A DNA stretch of 51,229 nt, taken from NCBI GenBank assembly GCA_030647435.1, contig JAUSJX010000004.1, positions 1 through 51,229 on the forward strand, in the 5' to 3' direction. The notes under the pieces are model-generated. The model did not search any database and was not told where the DNA came from. It saw only the letters and a program-made list of their open reading frames with translations. Both the position numbers and the translations under genes were made by a program. The DNA is from Candidatus Rokuibacteriota bacterium. GTDB lineage: Bacteria > Methylomirabilota > Methylomirabilia > Rokubacteriales > CSP1-6. Positions 33,543 through 42,038 of the stretch are shown in pieces; the stretch's first letter is position 1; every line of letters starts with the position of its first letter.

Positions 33543-33767
33543 GGAGCGATTCTAGCCCGTTTCCTTCGAGAGCGTCCGGCCGTATCGTCCCAGTCGTTGT
33601 CGTCCTTCAGATCGACGGGACGTACGAGCGTAGCGTGCACCCTGGTCTCGTTCATCTATGATGCCTCCGACGCCTTTTCATCCGGCGCCTCGCTTGACAC
33701 GATTTCTCCCCGTGTGTCATTGTTCTTCATCTCTTTCGAACCAACTTACACGCTGAAGGAGTGACAT

Positions 33768-34526
33768 ATGCGCGATGATAACGAAAGCCCTCCGAGCGCA
33801 TCTGATGACTTGCGCGGGACGGAGAGGAGACGCGCCCGGCCGCCGGACAGTCCGGCCGGCATCCTGCTGCAGAATTTCCTTGTCGCCATGAACGCGGTCG
33901 GGGAGGACGCGGAGGACAGCTACCGTCGAGCCTTGGCGGACCTCCGGAAGCGAGCTGATCTCGCCTTGGTCGAAATCGCCCGCGCGCAGAACGACTGCGA
34001 TCGGCACGACTACCCGACGCGTTGGGTGCACGTTCATGCGGCGGCAGAGCTCCGGCACCCCGCCGCGCTACCGTTCCTGCTTGACCTGGTCCTCACTCCG
34101 ATTCCACCGGAAGAAGCCCCGGATCCCCATTCGTATTCGACCGTCGCCGAAGAGACGATTCTGCGTACGACCGCGGTGGAGGGGATCGGCTACCTCGCCA
34201 AGGAACGCCGGGAAGCGATCGAGGCGCTCTTCGAATGCCTCAAGCAGCCTTCCCTGTCCATCCGACGTGCCGCGGTCCAGTCGCTTCTCAAGACGTCGCG
34301 CGGACGAAGCCTCCGCTCGCGCATCGCCAACGCGTTGCCGGAGGATCAGCGATTCCTGCTTGATCTGAAAGCGCTCGAAGTCAGTGACGTTCCCCAGATC
34401 AAGCGGCCGCAGCGTCACCTCAGCAAGACGGGCGGCCGGGCGGGCATCGCTCCCGCTCCGAGCCTGCCCGGCGACGAGCCCCGAACTGAGCAGGCCCGGA
34501 AACCGGGACCAACGAGGAAGGGGTGA
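33768..34526 (+). CDS. HEAT-repeat-like hypothetical protein
   Basis: This 252-residue protein belongs to no family I can name. The middle, residues 85-200, looks like HEAT-type helical repeats: HVHAAAELRHPAALPFLLDL, AVEGIGYLAKERREAIEALF and SIRRAAVQSLLKTSRG. The N-terminus (1-40) and C-terminus (205-252) are polar and likely disordered. Such proteins often act as scaffolds. The start at 33768 follows GAAGGAG. The HExxH protein gene starts 4 nt downstream, so the two form an operon. Confidence 0.65.
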   Translation: MRDDNESPPSASDDLRGTERRRARPPDSPAGILLQNFLVAMNAVGEDAEDSYRRALADLRKRADLALVEIARAQNDCDRHDYPTRWVHVHAAAELRHPAALPFLLDLVLTPIPPEEAPDPHSYSTVAEETILRTTAVEGIGYLAKERREAIEALFECLKQPSLSIRRAAVQSLLKTSRGRSLRSRIANALPEDQRFLLDLKALEVSDVPQIKRPQRHLSKTGGRAGIAPAPSLPGDEPRTEQARKPGPTRKG

Positions 34527-34530
34527 GCTC

Positions 34531-35202
34531 ATGGCGACGTGCACCGTACCGACCATCCCGGACAAGACGGTAACCGGCGACAGCCTCTATGGTCCACGGG
34601 CTTGCTGGCAGGCGTTCATCGATTGGGCCTGGTACGCCCATGGATTTCAGAAGAACTATTGGGACGATGGGTTCGGATACGAGGACTGCTGCAACACCGA
34701 CCTGCCGCTGGCCCGCATCTTCGGGGCGATGTGGTTGCTCAACTACTCGGCCGACGACTACTGGAACGAGGATTGGAGCAACAACGCCCTGCACTGGGGT
34801 CGCCGCTACGTGCGGGACCAGATCAACGATTTGCGATCACTCTGTGGGGACGGCACCGCGATCGCTCGGTCCGTATCCGGGCACGTGGAGCTCTACCTTG
34901 GCTGTTTTTATTCGAAAGACTGCGCCGGCCGCGCCGAGACACTCATCCACGAGTCGCGCCATCTCGGTGGCAAGCCGCACGACGCAAACTTTCCCGCGGG
35001 TTCCGTGTTCGGTGCCGGCAAGAGTGGGGCCGATTCGACCTGGGGCTACGAAGGGGCGTGGATGTACGGCGCGCTGTATCTCTGGTGGTTCTATGCCGAC
35101 GGGCGCCGCACGACCTGGGCGCTCCGCCAGGCCGCTCGCCAGCGCGCCAATCTCGTCATCGACAACGCCTTTGCCACGCACCCTGGGTTCACGATCTCGT
35201 AG
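34531..35202 (+). CDS. HExxH protein, possible aspzincin-like metallopeptidase
   Basis: This 223-residue protein contains HESRH at residues 140-144, the zinc-binding HExxH motif preceded by a helix (AGRAETLI). D168 and the motif STWGYEG (169-175) follow at a distance that resembles the GTxDxxYG end of M35-type aspzincins. This would supply the third ligand. The protein is rich in Trp and Tyr and has Cys at 4, 25, 53, 54, 105, 125 and 131. No signal peptide is seen. I cannot assign a named family, and the zincin idea rests on the motif alone. It starts 4 nt after the HEAT-like gene with AGGAAGGGGTGAG as a ribosome site. Confidence 0.65.
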   Translation: MATCTVPTIPDKTVTGDSLYGPRACWQAFIDWAWYAHGFQKNYWDDGFGYEDCCNTDLPLARIFGAMWLLNYSADDYWNEDWSNNALHWGRRYVRDQINDLRSLCGDGTAIARSVSGHVELYLGCFYSKDCAGRAETLIHESRHLGGKPHDANFPAGSVFGAGKSGADSTWGYEGAWMYGALYLWWFYADGRRTTWALRQAARQRANLVIDNAFATHPGFTIS

Positions 35203-35333
35203 CGGGGTGGAGGGATCTCTTCGGCTCAGGTTGAAGGGGCAACTTCGAGGCTAGCAGCTTCAGGTCCTGCGCGTTCACGACGTCTCCGAGCCTCGAAGCC
35301 GGGCCGGACGATGCGAGACGGTTCGACCGCGCC

Positions 35334-36584
35334 GTGACGAGGCTCCGCAGGCCGAAGACGCCAAGCTACCGCTGGGTCATCGTCTCGACCCTGTCCGTGA
35401 CCGAGACGATCTCGTGGGGCATCCTCTATTACGCCTTCGGTATCCTCCTGGCCCCGATGGAGCGGGAGATGGGCTGGTCGCGCGCCCAGAGCACGGCGGC
35501 CTTCTCCATCGCGCTGCTCGTGTCGGCTATCTTCGCCGTCCCCGTCGGGCGCTGGGTCGATCGCGGCGGCGCCCGCTTCATGATGACGCTCGGCTCGTGC
35601 GCGGGCGCCGCGCTCATGGTGGCCTGGGCGCGCGTCGAGAGCCTGCCCGCCCTGTACCTCATCTGGGCGGCCGTCGGCGTGACGATGGCGGCCGTGCTGT
35701 ACGAGCCGGCGTTCGCCGTCCTCGCCAAGTGGTTCGTGCACGACCGCGAGCGCGGCTTCACCATCCTGACGCTCGCGGCCGGACTCGCCAGCACGATCTT
35801 CAATCCGATCGCGAGCTTGCTGGCCGCCTCGCTCGGATGGCGGCAGGCGGTGCTGGTGCTGGCGGCCATCCTCGGAGCGACGACGATCCCGATGCACGCC
35901 ATCCTGCTGCGCGGCGGCCCGGCCGACGAGGGCAAACCGGCGCGCGAGGCCACCGCTCGGCGAGAAGCCGTCGGGCCGTCTGACGTCAACGCCCGGGCGG
36001 CGCTACGGACTGCCACCTTCTGGTTCCTGGCCCTCGCATTCCTGATCCAGTCGTTCGCGCACGCCGGCATCAGCCTGCACTCCGTCCCCATGCTGATCGA
36101 GTGGGGCTACAAGCCGACCTTCGCGGCGACCGTGATCGGTTTGGTGGGCGCGATGCAGGTCCTCGGCCGGCTGGTGTTCGCGCCGCTGCGCACGCGTCTG
36201 TCGGCGCGCGCGGTGACGATGCTGATCCTCGCGTGCCAGAGCGTGGCCTTCCTCATCTTGTGGGGCGTGCCCGGCGTCGTCGGCCTCTTCGCCTTCGTGG
36301 CCTTTTTCGGAATCAGCAATGGCATGGCCACTCTCGTGCGGGCGTCGCTTGTCGCCGAGCTGTGGGGCCGCACGCACTACGGCGCCATCGCGGGCGCGCT
36401 GTCGGTGTGGTCGACGCTGGCCCGCGCGGCCGCGCCGCTGAGCATCGGCCTCGCCTACTTGGCGTGGGGAGGCTACGGGCCGATTCTCCTCACGCTGGCG
36501 ATCCTATCCGCGCTGGCCGTGCTGTCGGCCGGTCGGGCGCTGAGCGTCGCGCCCTCCGCGCTCTCGCCCTCGAAGCCCGCCTGA
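35334..36584 (+). CDS. MFS transporter (OFA-like)
   Basis: This 416-residue major facilitator has 12 predicted helices. Motif A appears as GRWVDRGGAR near residues 69-78. The opening SVTETISWGILYYAFGILLA, with EMGWSR after it, resembles the OFA (oxalate/formate antiporter) and monocarboxylate branch. It starts at a GTG at 35334, as no ATG fits the first helix. The substrate is unknown. A 49-nt gap separates it from the nucleotidyltransferase gene. Confidence 0.82.
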   Translation: MTRLRRPKTPSYRWVIVSTLSVTETISWGILYYAFGILLAPMEREMGWSRAQSTAAFSIALLVSAIFAVPVGRWVDRGGARFMMTLGSCAGAALMVAWARVESLPALYLIWAAVGVTMAAVLYEPAFAVLAKWFVHDRERGFTILTLAAGLASTIFNPIASLLAASLGWRQAVLVLAAILGATTIPMHAILLRGGPADEGKPAREATARREAVGPSDVNARAALRTATFWFLALAFLIQSFAHAGISLHSVPMLIEWGYKPTFAATVIGLVGAMQVLGRLVFAPLRTRLSARAVTMLILACQSVAFLILWGVPGVVGLFAFVAFFGISNGMATLVRASLVAELWGRTHYGAIAGALSVWSTLARAAAPLSIGLAYLAWGGYGPILLTLAILSALAVLSAGRALSVAPSALSPSKPA

Positions 36585-36632
36585 TCCACAGTTCTCTTAT
36601 CGCTTGCCGTGTTACGCTCGCCCGAGGTGAGC

Positions 36633-37097
36633 ATGCCGAACCTCTTCGAGGAATTTCGCACCATTGTGGCCGCCCTCGGCGCCGCTCAGGTGCCTTACGC
36701 GATCTGCGGGGGAATCGCGATGTCTATCCACGCGCGCCCGAGGGCAACCATCGACATCGACCTCCTGGCGCCGCCGGCCGCCGTCGCGTCGCTCGTCGAT
36801 GCGCTCTTGCCGTGCGGGTTCGTTCGACGCGAGCGGACACCGACGCGATTCGCCGAGGACGAGGTCGTGATGCATCGGCTCACCAAGATTGTCCCCGGGG
36901 ACCCAGAGGTGCTTCTGCTCGACGTGATCGAGGTCCGGCCAGGCGCGACCGAGCGCGCATGGCAGACGCGCATCAACACCGAATGGGAGGGACAGTCCGT
37001 GACGGTGGTCTCACGCGCCGGGCTGATCGGACTCAAGCGGCTGCGAGGCTCGCCACAGGACATCGCCGACATCGCTTTGCTCGAGGAGCAGGAGTGA
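36633..37097 (+). CDS. MNT/AbiEii-type nucleotidyltransferase-fold protein
   Basis: This 154-residue protein has the minimal nucleotidyltransferase core: GGIAMSIHARPRATIDIDLL at 26-45. Gly-Gly, Asp41 and Asp43 are in the GG...DxD pattern that binds metal and nucleotide. A third acidic residue may be Asp84 or Glu86 in VLLLDVIEV. The tail has the helix GLIGLKRLRGSPQDIADIAL, typical of DUF6036/AbiEii-like proteins. Similar enzymes are toxins or antitoxins that adenylylate or pyrimidylate tRNA or partner proteins. The start at 36633 has GAGGTGAG upstream. The stop overlaps the next gene (GTGA). Confidence 0.75.
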   Translation: MPNLFEEFRTIVAALGAAQVPYAICGGIAMSIHARPRATIDIDLLAPPAAVASLVDALLPCGFVRRERTPTRFAEDEVVMHRLTKIVPGDPEVLLLDVIEVRPGATERAWQTRINTEWEGQSVTVVSRAGLIGLKRLRGSPQDIADIALLEEQE

Positions 37098-37363
37098 CCC
37101 CCGCTGAACGGGCCGTGCTGGCGACCTCCCAGGCACGCGACCTATGTCTGTCGCTTCACCGGGCGTTCGTCGGCCCGCGGGCCCTCGAATGCCTCCGCGC
37201 GGATCAGGCCGTCCTGCTGACGCCGGCGGAGCTGCGGGTCGCGCTTGGTCTGGCGTGGGCCGCGCGGGACCTCACCTTGGTGCGCAGCGCGCTCGCGAGC
37301 CTCTCGGCCGACCGCATCGGTGCCGATCCCGCCCTGTCGGCATTTCGCGACGTCACCCGATGA
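37094..37363 (+). CDS. Small protein coupled to the nucleotidyltransferase
   Basis: This 89-residue protein is translated from a GTG that overlaps the nucleotidyltransferase stop as GTGA, so its start is well supported. It is almost all helical (AERAVLATSQARDLCLSLHR, then LRADQAVLLTPAELRVALGL and ARDLTLVRSALASL). It has no domain I recognise. The context, a tiny partner coupled to an NTase, resembles toxin-antitoxin or conflict modules. The gap to the topoisomerase VI B gene is 46 nt, so the two NTase-pair genes and the topoisomerase genes could share a transcript. Confidence 0.65.
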   Translation: MTPAERAVLATSQARDLCLSLHRAFVGPRALECLRADQAVLLTPAELRVALGLAWAARDLTLVRSALASLSADRIGADPALSAFRDVTR

Positions 37364-37409
37364 CTTTAAAGGAGCGCCCGCGAGCACAGGTCTGATATCA
37401 AAGAAGGAG

Positions 37410-39341
37410 ATGGCCACCGCACTCGCCAAGGCCCCGACCGCAGAACCGAAAGCCACCGAGCCGAAAACGTCCGTATCCGCCGCCGAGATGGGCGCCCGCC
37501 AGCGGGACATCTCCGTTTCCGAGTTCTTCACCAAGAACCGCCACCTGCTCGGCTTCGACAATCCCCGGAAGGCCCTCCTCACCTGCGTCAAGGAAGCCGT
37601 CGACAACGCGCTCGACGCGGCCGAGGAAGCGGGCATCCTGCCGGAGGTCGTCGTCACGCTGGAGGTCGTGCCGAGCAACGGAGAGGCGCCGCCGCCTGCC
37701 AGCCAGGCGACCCGCTTCCGCGTTACCGTCATCGACAACGGCCCCGGCATCGTCCGCCACCAGATTCCGCCGATCTTCGCCAAGCTCCTCTACGGCTCGA
37801 AGTTCCACCGCCTGCGCATGAGCCGGGGACAACAGGGGATCGGGATCTCCGCGGCCGGCATGTACGCCCAGCTGACGACCGGCAAGCCGGTGCAGATCAT
37901 CTCGCGCACCAGCGCGCGCGGCGCGGCCCACTACTTCGAAGTCCAGATCGACACCAAGAAGAACGAGCCCAGGATCTTCGAGAACAAGAAGATCGGCTGG
38001 GACCACCCACGCGGCACGCAGGTGACGCTCGAGATCGAGGGGCGCTATCAGAAAGGCCGCGCCTCGGTGGACGAGTTCCTCGAGCAGGTCGGCATCGCCA
38101 ATCCGCACGTGAAGCTCGTCTACCATACGCCGGAGGGGGAGACCCGGGAGTATCCGCGGACGATCGACGAGCTGCCGCCCCAGCCCCGCGAGATCAAGCC
38201 GCATCCCTACGGCATCGAGTTCGGAATTTTGCTGAGAATGCTCCACGACACCCGGAGCCACTGGCTCTCGGGGTTTCTCTCGGGCGATTTCAGCCGCGTC
38301 TCCCCGGCCGTCGCCCAGGAGATTTGCAAGACGGCCAAGCTGTCGGCGAACGCGCGTCCGCGAAATATCCACGGCACGGACGCCGAGGCGCTCTACAAAG
38401 CCATCCAGGCGACCAAGATCATGGCGCCGCCGTCGAACTGCATCTCGCCCATCGGCGAGAAGGCGATCCTCCACGGGCTCTACAAGCAAATCAAAGGCGA
38501 GTTCTACACGGCGGTGACCCGGCCGCCGTCCGTGTACCGCGGCAACCCGTTCATCATCGAGGCTGGATTGGCCTACGGCAAGGGACCGGATCAGGCGAAG
38601 GGTAGCCCGGAAGCGCCAGCGGCCCCGCTGGCCGAGGGCGAGCAGCGGGACGACGACAGCGAGCTGGCCCGCGTGATTCGCTACGCCAACCGCGTCCCGC
38701 TGCTCTACCAGCAGTCGGCCTGCGCGACCTACAAGGCCGCGCTCGAGACCGCGTGGCGGAACTACGGTATCGCCCAGTCCAGGGGCGCGCTCCCGGCCGG
38801 CCCCATGGTGATCTTCGTCCACATGGCCTCGGTCTGGGTGCCGTTCACCAGCGAGTCGAAGGAAGCGATCGCCGACTACGACGAGATCCGCAAGGATATC
38901 AAGCTCGCGCTGCAGGAATGCGGGCGCCGCCTCGGCATGTTCCTGCGGCGGCGCGAGCGGGCCAAGAGCGAGTTCCGCCGGCGCAACATTTTCGAGCTCT
39001 ACATCGAAGAGGTCGTGGAGGCCTGCGCCCGGCTGAAGGGCGGCAAGCTGTCCAAGGAAAAGCTCAAGGCCCAGCTGGAGAAGATCGCCGCGAAGCGGAC
39101 CGGCGGCGCCAAGACCGACGCGATCCTGGACCGCCACAGCGGCCCGGAAGGCCTCCCACACTCGATCATCGTCACCCCCGAAGGCCCCGAAGGGGAGGCG
39201 CCGGTGTTGCCGGGCGCCGAGCCGAGCGCAGTCGCACCGCCCGAAGTGCCCAAGCCGGCCAAGACGGCAAAGCGCAAAGTGAAGGCGGCCAAACGTAAGA
39301 CGAAGCCGCCGAAGCACAAGAAGAAGAAAAAGAAGAAATAA
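37410..39341 (+). CDS. top6B: DNA topoisomerase VI subunit B
   Basis: This 643-residue ATPase subunit of a type IIB topoisomerase has the GHKL fold. The N-box is KEAVDNALDA with Glu62/Asp65/Asn66, the nucleotide-binding IDNGPGI lies at 108-114, and the G-loop GQQGIGISAAGM is at 140-151. The helix-two-turn-helix and transducer domains follow, to about 590. The C-terminus (about 600-643) is a Lys-rich tail ending KHKKKKKKK, which might bind DNA. A charged linker lies near 389-412. Start: GAAGGAG lies just upstream of ATG 37410. Its gene ends 2 nt before subunit A. Topoisomerase VI is a standard archaeal enzyme and occurs only sporadically in bacteria. Confidence 0.95.
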   Translation: MATALAKAPTAEPKATEPKTSVSAAEMGARQRDISVSEFFTKNRHLLGFDNPRKALLTCVKEAVDNALDAAEEAGILPEVVVTLEVVPSNGEAPPPASQATRFRVTVIDNGPGIVRHQIPPIFAKLLYGSKFHRLRMSRGQQGIGISAAGMYAQLTTGKPVQIISRTSARGAAHYFEVQIDTKKNEPRIFENKKIGWDHPRGTQVTLEIEGRYQKGRASVDEFLEQVGIANPHVKLVYHTPEGETREYPRTIDELPPQPREIKPHPYGIEFGILLRMLHDTRSHWLSGFLSGDFSRVSPAVAQEICKTAKLSANARPRNIHGTDAEALYKAIQATKIMAPPSNCISPIGEKAILHGLYKQIKGEFYTAVTRPPSVYRGNPFIIEAGLAYGKGPDQAKGSPEAPAAPLAEGEQRDDDSELARVIRYANRVPLLYQQSACATYKAALETAWRNYGIAQSRGALPAGPMVIFVHMASVWVPFTSESKEAIADYDEIRKDIKLALQECGRRLGMFLRRRERAKSEFRRRNIFELYIEEVVEACARLKGGKLSKEKLKAQLEKIAAKRTGGAKTDAILDRHSGPEGLPHSIIVTPEGPEGEAPVLPGAEPSAVAPPEVPKPAKTAKRKVKAAKRKTKPPKHKKKKKKK

Positions 39342-39343
39342 CA

Positions 39344-40450
39344 ATGGCGAAGGCAAAGGCGAAGAAGCCCGGAGCGGTCGAGAGGAAGCTGATCAGTGTG
39401 GCGGACGCGGTGATCACCGCCGCCGAACGCAGCAAGGACCCCACGCTGTCGATCCCCGTGCGCAGCCTCGCCAACATCCACTTCAACGAGAAGCGCGGCA
39501 TCATCGAGATGGGCAAGCGGAAGCAAGCGCGCACGTTCTTCAACGTGGGGATGGCGAAGAAGTTCATGCAGACGGTGCTGGTGGCCGATGCCCTGTCCGA
39601 ACTGCAGCGGGCCGACCTCACGACGTCGCTCAGGGAGATCTACTACCGAACCAAGCACACGATGAAGGACTCGCACGAGAACACGTTCGATAACCAGAAC
39701 GAATCCGACCCCCTCATTGAGGACCTCGAAGTCTCGCTGGCGGCGCTTCGCGAAGAGCTCCACGTGCGCGCCGAGAACGCCGGCAGCATCGTGGGGCCCG
39801 TTGTTTTCGGCGACGACGGCGACCGCGTGGACTGCGCGCGCCTGGGCAAGGGCGGCTACTCGGTGCCTTCCATCGTCGAGCCCGATTTCATCGAGATCCG
39901 GCGCTGCACGGCGGACTTCGTCCTGCTCGTCGAGAAGGGCACCCAGTGGAACCGCCTCTCCGAGGACAAGTTCTGGCGCCGCTACAACTGCGTCCTCCTG
40001 ACCGGCAACGGCCAGCCGCCCCGAGGCGTCCGGCGCCTGGCCCGTCGCCTCCACGAGGAATACAAGATTCCCGTGTACGTCCTCGTCGACAACGACCCGT
40101 GGGGCTACTACATCTACTCGGTCGTCAAGCAGGGGTCGATCAACCTCGCGTTCGAGAGCGAGCGGATGGCCATTCCCAAGGCCAAGTTCATCGGCCTCTC
40201 CAGCGCCGACCCCGACGCCTACGGCCTGCCGCGCAACGTCGGCATCAAGCTCAACGACAAAGACATCAGCCGGGCCAAGGAGCTACTCAAGTACCGCTGG
40301 TTTCAGAAGAAGCCGTGGCAGGAAGAGATCAAGCGGATGCTCGCGAGCGGGCTCAAGTACGAGCTCGACGCGCTCGCCAACAAGGACTTCCGCTACCTGA
40401 CCAAGACCTACCTGCCCAGAAAGCTCAAAGAGGAAGACTGGCTGGACTAG
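39344..40450 (+). CDS. top6A: DNA topoisomerase VI subunit A (Spo11-like)
   Basis: This 368-residue DNA-cleaving subunit is homologous to Spo11. The 5Y-CAP domain has the catalytic tyrosine in LREIYYRTKH (Tyr100 or Tyr101). The Toprim domain provides LLVEKGT with Glu197 and VLVDNDPWGYYIY with Asp249/Asp251, which bind Mg2+. The C-terminal LPRKLKEEDWLD is usual. With subunit B it would relax and decatenate DNA using ATP. It is encoded 2 nt after B, so the two must be co-translated. It converges with the phosphofructokinase gene and overlaps it by 4 nt. Confidence 0.96.
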   Translation: MAKAKAKKPGAVERKLISVADAVITAAERSKDPTLSIPVRSLANIHFNEKRGIIEMGKRKQARTFFNVGMAKKFMQTVLVADALSELQRADLTTSLREIYYRTKHTMKDSHENTFDNQNESDPLIEDLEVSLAALREELHVRAENAGSIVGPVVFGDDGDRVDCARLGKGGYSVPSIVEPDFIEIRRCTADFVLLVEKGTQWNRLSEDKFWRRYNCVLLTGNGQPPRGVRRLARRLHEEYKIPVYVLVDNDPWGYYIYSVVKQGSINLAFESERMAIPKAKFIGLSSADPDAYGLPRNVGIKLNDKDISRAKELLKYRWFQKKPWQEEIKRMLASGLKYELDALANKDFRYLTKTYLPRKLKEEDWLD

Positions 40451-41793
40451 CGCGAGTCATCGGATTTTGGGGTGCTCGAACCCCTGCACGGCGAGGCGGT
40501 GTCCGCGGGCACGGAGGCCGGGCTGATGTCGAGCGGCGGCGGCTCCAGCTGGACCAGCGGCTCGAACTCCTCGCGGAACTGCTGGAGGGACAGGCCCGCG
40601 GTGGCCGCGAACTTCGCCAGCTCGTGCGGGTCGTCGAAGTCGTCGCGGCGCAGGCGGAGCATGTAGCGCCGGGCGATCGCGTAGCGGGTGGAGTGGATAT
40701 CCACCAGCCGGATGCGCGCCCGCCCCGTCGCCGGGTCGAGCATGCCCTCGAACGGGACGGGCACGAAGTGGCCACCCTGCATGGAGATCACGACGGCGTT
40801 CCCCCCGGCGAGGAGGTACTTGGCGGCGCAGTACCCGAGGTCGCGCGTGTACTCCATGTCGAGGGGAATGGGATCGGCGCAGCGGAGCTCGTAGCCGATG
40901 TTCTTGGCCACCAGGGTGGTCTTGAGGCCGAACTGCGCGAGCCGCTTCTGGACCGCGGCCTTGAGGATCTCGCCGATGTTGACCTCGGCGATGCGCACGT
41001 GCCCGTGGGCGTCCCGCTCCACATCCTCGAGCTGGGCGAGGTCGCCGGGGTCGAGGTCGAGCACGACACCCTCGGCGATCATGGCGACGCCGTCGCGGCG
41101 CCCGTAGCTCAGGCGCTTGATGATGGCGCCGGCCAGGGTGTCGACGAGGGTCTTGAGGCGGATGGGCTGGCCCGCAAACTCCTCGGGGATGAGGGTGAGG
41201 GTGGCCCCCGCCGCCTTGCCGATGCCGAGCGCGAGGTGGCCGGCCTTGCGGCCCATGGCGATCACGAAGTACCAGCGCGAGGTGGTTCGGGCGTCCACCA
41301 TGAGGTTCTTCACGATCTCGACCCCGTAGTGCCTGGCCGTCTGGAAGCCGAAGGTGTCCACGTGGGCGGGCAGGTCGAGGTCGTTGTCGATGGTCTTGGG
41401 CACGTGTACGACGCGGATGCGGCGCTCGGCGCGCTGCTCGACCTTCATGGCCGAGAAGGCGGTGTCGTCTCCCCCGATGGTGATGAGCTGCGACACGTTG
41501 AGCCGCAGCAGCGAGATCACCACATTCTCCAGGTGCTGGGGATCCACGGTCGGGTTGGCGCGGGAGATGCCGATGTGCGAGCCCCCCCGGAAGTGGATGC
41601 GGCTGACGGTCTCGATGGTGAGCGGGGTCACGTGGTCGACGTCGCCGTGCATGATCCACTCGAAGCCGTCACGGACCCCGATGACTTCCACGTCCTCCAG
41701 GCACGCCCGGATGGTGGCCGCGCTGATCACGCTGTTGATACCGGGGGCCGGGCCCCCGCCGACGAGGATGGCGAGCTTCTTGTGCTGGGTCAC
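40447..41793 (-). CDS. 6-phosphofructokinase, probable PPi-dependent
   Basis: This 448-residue PfkA-family kinase has the G-rich loop GGGPAPGIN at 12-20. GGDDT at 107-111 carries Asp110, and PKTIDND at 132-138 carries Lys133 and the catalytic Asp. The Asp plus Lys pair at these two positions is the signature of pyrophosphate-dependent enzymes; ATP-dependent ones have Gly at both. The substrate site includes RHYGVEIVKNL and MGRKAGHLALG. The C-terminus is longer and low in complexity. The start is a GTG at 41793. It runs opposite to topoisomerase VI. Confidence 0.88.
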   Translation of the reverse strand: MTQHKKLAILVGGGPAPGINSVISAATIRACLEDVEVIGVRDGFEWIMHGDVDHVTPLTIETVSRIHFRGGSHIGISRANPTVDPQHLENVVISLLRLNVSQLITIGGDDTAFSAMKVEQRAERRIRVVHVPKTIDNDLDLPAHVDTFGFQTARHYGVEIVKNLMVDARTTSRWYFVIAMGRKAGHLALGIGKAAGATLTLIPEEFAGQPIRLKTLVDTLAGAIIKRLSYGRRDGVAMIAEGVVLDLDPGDLAQLEDVERDAHGHVRIAEVNIGEILKAAVQKRLAQFGLKTTLVAKNIGYELRCADPIPLDMEYTRDLGYCAAKYLLAGGNAVVISMQGGHFVPVPFEGMLDPATGRARIRLVDIHSTRYAIARRYMLRLRRDDFDDPHELAKFAATAGLSLQQFREEFEPLVQLEPPPLDISPASVPADTASPCRGSSTPKSDDSR

Positions 41794-41867
41794 GGCGAGT
41801 GCCTCCGGCGGCCGCCCGGCCGCCCGATGTCCATGTTCCCGCGAGCCCGGGGGTCCGCGATGCCCTG

Positions 41868-42038
41868 TCAGTAGTGTGGCGGCAGTTGGAGCGTGGGCCC
41901 GTCAGGCGCGTCTGGCTCAGCTTCGCGCCACAGTTTCAGCTTATAGAGATCTTCAGGCGATATCTGGCGATTCGCGACCCGATCGAAGAGGTGCTGGCGG
42001 AGAACTGGTGGAAGATGGGTCCACCGAATCTTCGGCAT
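41868..42038 (-). CDS. 56-codon gene coupled to the RHH regulator gene
   Basis: A frame of 56 codons starts at ATG 42038-42036, sharing its A with the TGA stop of the RHH gene (TGATG), and ends at TGA 41870-41868. The product begins MPKIRWTHLPPVLRQHLFDR and contains RQISPEDLYKLKLWREAEPD. It then ends GPTLQLPPHY. It is compositionally protein-like (charged, helical), and I faintly recall similar short partners of RHH proteins whose chain goes on with a WYKDFG-type stretch, so this copy may be truncated. A toxin role is possible but unproven. Confidence 0.6.
   Translation of the reverse strand: MPKIRWTHLPPVLRQHLFDRVANRQISPEDLYKLKLWREAEPDAPDGPTLQLPPHY

Noticed and set aside
33694-33722. TTGACA box upstream of the HEAT-like gene as a sigma70 promoter
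   Set aside because: The -35 match is perfect but the hexamer 17 nt further is a poor -10 match, so it is no better than chance.
37398-39356. A 652-codon minus-strand frame opposite topoisomerase VI B
   Set aside because: It is a GC-codon-bias shadow: no recognisable domain, Arg/Val-rich low-complexity runs, and it lies exactly over a gene with strong family motifs.
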